A stretch of DNA of 8,520 nucleotides from CAZKNJ01 sp964554185 (lineage in GTDB: Bacteria > 4484-113), in NCBI GenBank assembly GCA_964554185.1, contig CAZKNJ010000067.1:1-8520 (forward strand), read 5' to 3'. The notes under the pieces are model-generated. The model did not search any database, had not been told where the DNA came from, and saw only the letters and a list, made by a program, of their open reading frames with translations. Shown here in pieces: positions 5,213 through 8,520 of this stretch. Positions within the stretch are counted from its first letter, which is position 1. Every line of letters starts with the position of its first letter. Both the position numbers and the translations under genes were made by a program.

Positions 5213-6420
5213 GGAGCGTCCTCCGCCTGCGCAGCCATATGCGCTTCCCATTCCGCGATCATCCGGTCCACCAGGTCGTTGAAGCGCGGCAGGAAGGCCT
5301 GCTTCACTTCGCGCTCGTCCTCGATCATCCGGCGGACCATAACCGAGCCGAGTTCGGAGACTACGATGTAGTCAAACGCGGATTGCTGTTCAAGCCGCGC
5401 ATCCGTCTGTTTCCGCCTGAACTCCTCCATATCGTCTTTTAGCTGCTTCGTGTCCCACAAGAAGCGGCTCAGCAGTTCGGCAGTGTCAGGATTTCCCGTT
5501 TCCTCAGCCCTTTCGCAGAAAGGCTGCACGGCCTGATGCGCGCATTGCACGGCCTCGTACAGCGCGCTGTAGCCTTCAGGAGTGGTATCAGCGTACTTCC
5601 GGCTGAACTTAAGCAGGAGTAACAGCGTGTGTTCATCGCCACGAACTATGGCATGCTCAGCCACCTTACGCACGATGGAATCGCGCATCGGCATCATCCA
5701 ACCAATCAAGCCCTGAACCGCCGGCCACTCACACTGCAGAGGATCGTCCAGCCATTCCACATACGGTGGCGCGGCGGGATGCTGGTTCAGGGGGGCGTCT
5801 ATGTACTCCCTGATGCTCTGCAGTGCGTCGTCATAGTCGGGATATGAAGGCAGAGCGGACGGCATTGTACCGTTTTGGGCGCGCTGCCCGAACCGCCAGA
5901 GCCAATAGGTAGTCACCACCTTCTCCAGGTATAACGCCGATTGCTGCGGCTCTTCCCTGATGGCTTCATCTAGGAGCTTGTCAGCGCGGCTGAAACACTC
6001 CTGGGCGAAGACTGGATCTTGCTTCAGGTACCGAAAGAAACCTATCCGCCAAGTGCTTCGCGCCAAGTAGAGCTTCCAAGCCGCATCCAAATCGACCTGC
6101 TCAGCATCGTGGAATATCGCCTGAACACCGGGCTTTGAATCGTCTATCCATAACACGTAAGGATTGGATGCCCAGTAAAGCAGAGTGATGCGTGAGGTGA
6201 TGGAAATGGAATCGTCACTCAGTAAAGCCCTCGCTTTGTCTGGAGTATCTTGCGAGCCGGGAAGCGGCAACCGCGGTATTACAAACTGATTCAGCAGACA
6301 TTTGACCTCCGGCTCAAGTGCGCCGGCCGCAGCCGGAGCCTCCCTGCCTGCCGCTGCGGTCAGAACTACTACAACTGCGAACGCCAGCGGCAGGAGCAGC
6401 GCTGGATTTCTTGACTTCAC
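5209..6420 (-). CDS. Secreted helical (TPR-like) protein of unknown function
   Basis: 403 aa starting MKSRNPALLLPLAFAVVVV, a signal peptide whose cleavage is likely in the alanine-rich stretch between residues 23 and 35. The rest is predicted all-helical. Segments such as FAQECFSRADKLLDEAIREE have the TPR-like A/L/Y spacing, and aromatic residues are frequent, but no named family is recognised. The C-terminal 80 residues are a charged, coiled-coil-like helix region. The gene starts one base after the nitroreductase stop, and its TATAAT box (6428-6433) lies inside that upstream gene. Its stop overlaps the next start as ATGA, so it and the membrane protein form a coupled pair. Spot counts show about 52% GC at 5581-5640 against about 73% at 7381-7440, so composition differs from the neighbours; acquisition by transfer or relaxed selection are both possible. 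Confidence 0.82.
   Translation of the reverse strand: MKSRNPALLLPLAFAVVVVLTAAAGREAPAAAGALEPEVKCLLNQFVIPRLPLPGSQDTPDKARALLSDDSISITSRITLLYWASNPYVLWIDDSKPGVQAIFHDAEQVDLDAAWKLYLARSTWRIGFFRYLKQDPVFAQECFSRADKLLDEAIREEPQQSALYLEKVVTTYWLWRFGQRAQNGTMPSALPSYPDYDDALQSIREYIDAPLNQHPAAPPYVEWLDDPLQCEWPAVQGLIGWMMPMRDSIVRKVAEHAIVRGDEHTLLLLLKFSRKYADTTPEGYSALYEAVQCAHQAVQPFCERAEETGNPDTAELLSRFLWDTKQLKDDMEEFRRKQTDARLEQQSAFDYIVVSELGSVMVRRMIEDEREVKQAFLPRFNDLVDRMIAEWEAHMAAQAEDAP
5219..5224 (-). promoter_or_regulatory. Shine-Dalgarno site for the 434-aa membrane protein
   Basis: GGAGGA on the minus strand, six bases before ATG 5212 and within the last codons of the upstream gene. It decides between ATG 5212 and the longer ATG 5251 reading and supports translational coupling. 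Confidence 0.65.
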
Positions 6421-6421
6421 G

Positions 6422-6928
6422 CTACATATTATAGCTCATTCCCCATCTCCCATAGAACACCTTCGCCGGGTCATACCAGGTGTTCGGGGGCTTTTCCTCG
6501 GCGGGGTAGCCGAGGGCGAGGAGGGCGAAGACCCACCAGCCTTCGGGGACGCCGAAGAACTCGTGCGCCCAGTCGTGGCGCTGCGGGTTGACGCCGCACC
6601 AGCAGCCGCCCAGGCCCAGCCCCGGCGCGGCCAGCAGCAGGTTTTCGGTCGCCGCGGCCAGGTCCTGGTGGTAGTAAAACGTGCTCATGTCCGCCACCGG
6701 GACGATGCAGAGGGTGGCGGTCTTGAGCATGTGCGCGTTGGGGTAATGGTCGGCGAGCGCGTCCAGGTCCGCGCGCTTATCCACCACGATGAAGCGCCAG
6801 CCCTGGAAGTTGCGCGCGGTGGGCGCGGCCATGGCGGCGCGGAGGAGCTCGGTGACCTTGTCCGGCTCCACAGGGCGGTCGGGGTGGAATTGGCGGATGC
6901 TGCGGCGGCGGTAGATGTAATCAAGCAT
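6422..6928 (-). CDS. Nitroreductase-family flavoprotein
   Basis: 168 aa with family landmarks in order: the FMN-phosphate binding YRRRSIRQF (6-14), AAMAAPTARNFQGWRFIVV (31-49), the helix QDLAAATENLLLAAPGLGLG (88-107) followed by GCWCGV (108-113), and LLALGYPAEEKPP (136-148). Such proteins are FMN-dependent NAD(P)H oxidoreductases, usually cytoplasmic homodimers, acting on nitro compounds, quinones or flavins; the physiological substrate cannot be read from sequence. The short C-terminus (WYDPAKVFYGRWGMSYNM) is normal for small members. There is no SD site before ATG 6928; the minus-strand TACCAT (6935-6940) lies 6 bases upstream, so this start may also be leaderless. The last codons contain the promoter of the next gene. 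Confidence 0.93.
   Translation of the reverse strand: MLDYIYRRRSIRQFHPDRPVEPDKVTELLRAAMAAPTARNFQGWRFIVVDKRADLDALADHYPNAHMLKTATLCIVPVADMSTFYYHQDLAAATENLLLAAPGLGLGGCWCGVNPQRHDWAHEFFGVPEGWWVFALLALGYPAEEKPPNTWYDPAKVFYGRWGMSYNM
6428..6433 (-). promoter_or_regulatory. TATAAT -10 box inside the nitroreductase tail
   Basis: The minus strand reads TATAAT, then ATGTAGC, then ATG 6420. The box overlaps the Ser-Tyr-Asn codons of the nitroreductase C-terminus, and the expected start of transcription falls at the start codon of the secreted-protein gene, again a leaderless arrangement. There is no SD site before ATG 6420, which supports this reading. Confidence 0.55.
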
Positions 6929-6934
6929 GGAAGT

Positions 6935-6940
6935 ATGGTA
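6935..6940 (-). promoter_or_regulatory. Weak -10-like TACCAT box before the nitroreductase gene
   Basis: TACCAT on the minus strand stands exactly 6 bases before ATG 6928, the spacing seen for the two clear leaderless genes. It matches only four of six consensus positions, so it is a suggestion based mainly on position. Confidence 0.3.
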
Positions 6941-6989
6941 GCAGTTACCAGCTTCCTGCGGCCAGTTGCCAGCAAGAGATAAGAGAAGA

Positions 6990-7009
6990 GCCGGGCTAGT
7001 GAGCCCGGC
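6990..7009. repeat. GCCGGGCT/AGCCCGGC hairpin in divergent intergenic region
   Basis: A perfect 8-bp stem with loop AGTG. A TTGTTTTTT run begins 9 bases after the stem on the plus strand, too far for a standard intrinsic terminator, and no plus-strand gene lies just upstream to be terminated. It could be a repeated palindromic element related in style to 818-839, or an insulator between the divergent promoters. Confidence 0.4.
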
Positions 7010-7050
7010 GTACTCGGTTGTTTTTTACGCTGTCGCGCGGGGGGCGGTGA

Positions 7051-7056
7051 TATAAT
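7051..7056 (+). promoter_or_regulatory. TATAAT -10 box, leaderless promoter of the ABC ATPase gene
   Basis: Consensus TATAAT ends 6 bases before GTG 7063. The in-frame codon at 7048 is TGA, so no longer reading is possible and a leader with an SD site cannot exist. The context CGGTGA-TATAAT-TCGG matches the HicB-gene promoter CGGTGG-TATAAT-CCGG. Confidence 0.7.
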
Positions 7057-7062
7057 TCGGGC

Positions 7063-7962
7063 GTGCTGGAGCTGCGCGCAGTAACGGTGGGCTTTGGCGG
7101 CAAAGAGGTGTTTGCGGGGCTGGACCTCACGCTGCCGGAAGCCGGCCTCTACCTCTTTCTGGGCCCCAACTCAAGCGGCAAGACCGTGCTGCTCAACCTC
7201 GTCGGCGGGCGGCTGGCGCCGCGCAGCGGGCAGGTGCTACTGGGCGGCGTGCCGGTCTATGGGTTCACCGGGCCGGAGCTGCCGCGCATCGAGCACCTGA
7301 GCCGCGAAGCGGTGGGCGACGACGGGCGCAGCCTGCACCGCATCTTCCTGGAGCACGTGCGCGCGGGCGGGAATGAGACGCCGGCGCAGGCGCTGGCGCC
7401 CTACGATGCGCCGTGGAGCGAAGCGGAGATGAAGCGGCTGAAGCCGGCGATGCTGCCGCACGGGGAACGGCTGGAGTTTGAGTTGCTGTGCGCCTTCGCG
7501 CGCAAGCCGGAATGGCTGCTGGTGGACGACTACCTGTCGCGGCTGAGCTTTGAGCCATCGGCGCGCGTACTGGGCAACCTGCTGGCCTGGCAGCAGCGAA
7601 CCGGCGGCACGGCGCTGCTGACCAGCACGCGCTTCTTCGGGTTTATGGAGGAGCTGCGCGGCGTGTACCTGCTGCGCGACGGGCGCGTCGTAAGCCTGGC
7701 GCCGCCCGAACGCGGCGAACGCGGCGAGCGGGGGGAGGTGCTCATCGTCTGCGGCGAGTACTTTTACCGGCATTCGCGCGCGCAGGAGGATAATCCGCAC
7801 CTGCTGCTGAAGGCGGTGCTGGAGAATGCGCTGGTGATTGAGGTGAAGTCCACTTTGGACGAGGCGGTGAAGTACCTGGGCGAGCTGGGGATTGACGTGC
7901 AGGCGGTAGTGCTGGCGCCGGAGATGGATTCGGGTTTTGCGGGCCGCGGGGCGTTCTTCTAG
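7063..7962 (+). CDS. ABC-type ATPase with degenerate catalytic motifs
   Basis: 299 aa, opening LELRAVTVGFGGKEVFAGLD as ABC ATPases do. Walker A is intact: GPNSSGKT (34-41). The other motifs deviate: the Q-loop region reads IEHLSRE (76-82) without Gln, the signature is LPHGE (131-135) in place of LSGGQ, Walker B is WLLVDD (151-156) with Asp156 in place of the catalytic Glu, the D-loop is SRLS (159-162) instead of SALD, and the H-loop position reads TSTR (187-190) without His. Nucleotide binding is plausible but efficient hydrolysis is doubtful. An extra C-terminal region of about 75 residues follows a GERGERGE stretch (217-224). No permease is adjacent, so a transport role is unproven. The GTG start is fixed by an in-frame TGA just upstream. 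The stop overlaps the convergent STAS gene by four bases. Confidence 0.85.
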   Translation: MLELRAVTVGFGGKEVFAGLDLTLPEAGLYLFLGPNSSGKTVLLNLVGGRLAPRSGQVLLGGVPVYGFTGPELPRIEHLSREAVGDDGRSLHRIFLEHVRAGGNETPAQALAPYDAPWSEAEMKRLKPAMLPHGERLEFELLCAFARKPEWLLVDDYLSRLSFEPSARVLGNLLAWQQRTGGTALLTSTRFFGFMEELRGVYLLRDGRVVSLAPPERGERGERGEVLIVCGEYFYRHSRAQEDNPHLLLKAVLENALVIEVKSTLDEAVKYLGELGIDVQAVVLAPEMDSGFAGRGAFF

Positions 7963-8321
7963 AGCTGCGGCGGCTGTTCGCCGTTATCGCTGGTGAGGAA
8001 CATAATCGCGTCTTCCACCGTATCGTAGATGTTCACGAAGCGGTCAACCTTGATCGCGGTCAGCAGCTTCTTGACCATCGGCTTGGGCGCGGCCAGCGCA
8101 ATCTTGCCCTGCGCCAGCTTCACGTTCTTGATGAGGATGACGAGGTAGCCCATTCCCGAGCTGTCAAAGAAGGAGACCTTGGAGAGGTCAACCACGACCT
8201 TGGGGTACTGCTGGAGGTTGAGGCTGTCAATGCGGCTGCGGATGTCGGCCAGCGTGGTGAGCGTTATCTCGTTGGAAAGCTCAAGAACGAAAACTCCCTT
8301 TGTCTTGTAGTAGTTGATCAT
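7959..8321 (-). CDS. STAS-domain anti-sigma factor antagonist (SpoIIAA/RsbV-like)
   Basis: 120 aa, the normal size for a stand-alone STAS protein. KVVVDLSKVSFFDSSGMGYL (41-60) carries the D-S-S-G motif whose first serine, here Ser54, is phosphorylated by a partner anti-sigma kinase in SpoIIAA/RsbV systems. The dephosphorylated form then binds the kinase and frees the sigma factor. No kinase, phosphatase or sigma gene is in the window, so partners must be elsewhere. The ATG is 19 bases after the cysS stop with only a weak GGTGG as ribosome site, so it is probably read from a promoter in or before cysS. A stressosome or polarity role cannot be excluded. Confidence 0.93.
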   Translation of the reverse strand: MINYYKTKGVFVLELSNEITLTTLADIRSRIDSLNLQQYPKVVVDLSKVSFFDSSGMGYLVILIKNVKLAQGKIALAAPKPMVKKLLTAIKVDRFVNIYDTVEDAIMFLTSDNGEQPPQL

Positions 8322-8340
8322 ACGAGCCCACCGGCCGCGC

Positions 8341-8520
8341 TTAGTTAAGTTTCCACCTTGTACCGGAGGCGGCGTCCTCCAGGACGACCCCTCCCGCAGC
8401 CAGCGTGTCCCGCAACAGGTCGGCGGTCTTGAAATCGCCGTCCCTCCGCGCCGCTTCCCGGCGGGCCACCAGCTGCTCCACCAGCACCTGGAAAGCAGTA
8501 TTGTCTAACGCGGCGGTGTC
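8341..8520 (-). CDS. cysS: Cysteinyl-tRNA synthetase, C-terminal end (5' part outside window)
   Basis: The minus-strand frame ending at TAA 8341 gives 59 residues with VEQLVARREAARRDGDFKTA followed by DLLRDTLAAGGVVLEDAASG and TRWKLN. This is the hallmark end of CysRS: a helical R-x-x-A-R-x-x-x-D-F-x-x-A-D-x-x-R-D segment, then V-L-E-D and G-T-R-W, belonging to the anticodon-binding C-terminal domain. The enzyme charges tRNA-Cys with cysteine in the cytoplasm. The catalytic HIGH and KMSKS regions lie outside the window. The STAS gene follows after 19 bases and may be co-transcribed. Confidence 0.93.
   Translation of the reverse strand, partial: DTAALDNTAFQVLVEQLVARREAARRDGDFKTADLLRDTLAAGGVVLEDAASGTRWKLN

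Noticed and set aside
7237..7800. 187-aa minus-strand open frame opposite the ABC gene
   Set aside because: Antisense shadow rich in Arg, Gln and Ala; the plus strand holds a convincing Walker A protein.
8374..8387. CGTCCT/AGGACG palindrome resembling the centre of the repeat at 818-839
   Set aside because: It is explained by the conserved V-V-L-E-D codons of cysS.
8314..8508. 64-aa plus-strand open frame at the right end
   Set aside because: It is antisense to the recognisable C-terminal end of cysteinyl-tRNA synthetase.
1..8520. CRISPR array, insertion sequence, rRNA, or prophage genes
   Set aside because: No regularly spaced long repeats, transposase or integrase motifs, or conserved rRNA segments were seen on either strand.

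Overview
This window is high-GC bacterial chromosome from a draft assembly, shown by a run of exactly 100 N at 1126-1225. It carries ordinary housekeeping families (cysteinyl-tRNA synthetase, CorA, nitroreductase, STAS protein) beside several proteins I cannot name. Nothing in it is phage, plasmid, insertion sequence, CRISPR array, rRNA or tRNA. The phylum cannot be fixed from this sequence. Two promoters of the form TATAAT-N6-GTG point to a lineage that uses leaderless mRNAs freely. Other genes have textbook Shine-Dalgarno sites, so both start modes coexist.

Layout. Positions 1-609 (minus) hold a DUF6642-like protein with a His/Cys pair arranged as in caspase/CHAT-fold proteases; it is not a complete ORF because its 3' end leaves the window. 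Positions 610-968 have no gene but contain a promoter, tandem GTTGATAA repeats and a dense set of nested inverted repeats that can be drawn as a cloverleaf. A HicB-family gene (969, plus) runs into the gap. A secreted protein of unknown function (minus, start near 1845) has lost its C-terminus to the same gap. Next on the minus strand come a DUF1003 membrane protein with an N-terminal four-cysteine motif (1896-2618) and a CorA metal transporter (2683-3747). Upstream of corA, at 3848-3889, is a perfect 16-bp palindrome with flanking half-sites that resembles a BlaI/MecI/CopY-family operator.

Positions 3908-6420 (minus) carry a translationally coupled pair: a secreted helical protein followed, with an ATGA overlap, by a 7-TM protein with a large extracytoplasmic domain. 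The pair appears to be driven by a TATAAT box buried in the last codons of the upstream nitroreductase gene (6422-6928). This pair is the best candidate here for an undescribed system, although no function can be assigned. On the plus strand, 7063-7962 encodes an ABC-type ATPase with an intact Walker A but degenerate Q-loop, signature, Walker B glutamate, D-loop and H-loop. It converges on an anti-anti-sigma (STAS) gene (7959-8321), and the two stop codons interlock on a single CTAG. The 3' end of cysS (8341-8520, minus) lies just upstream of the STAS gene.

Functional links are mostly local: CorA with DUF1003 (membrane/ion genes), the coupled secreted/membrane pair, and cysS-STAS. Regulation is the most informative layer, with leaderless -10 boxes, three extended -10 boxes of the form TGC-TARAMT, strong SD sites, and one probable operator.
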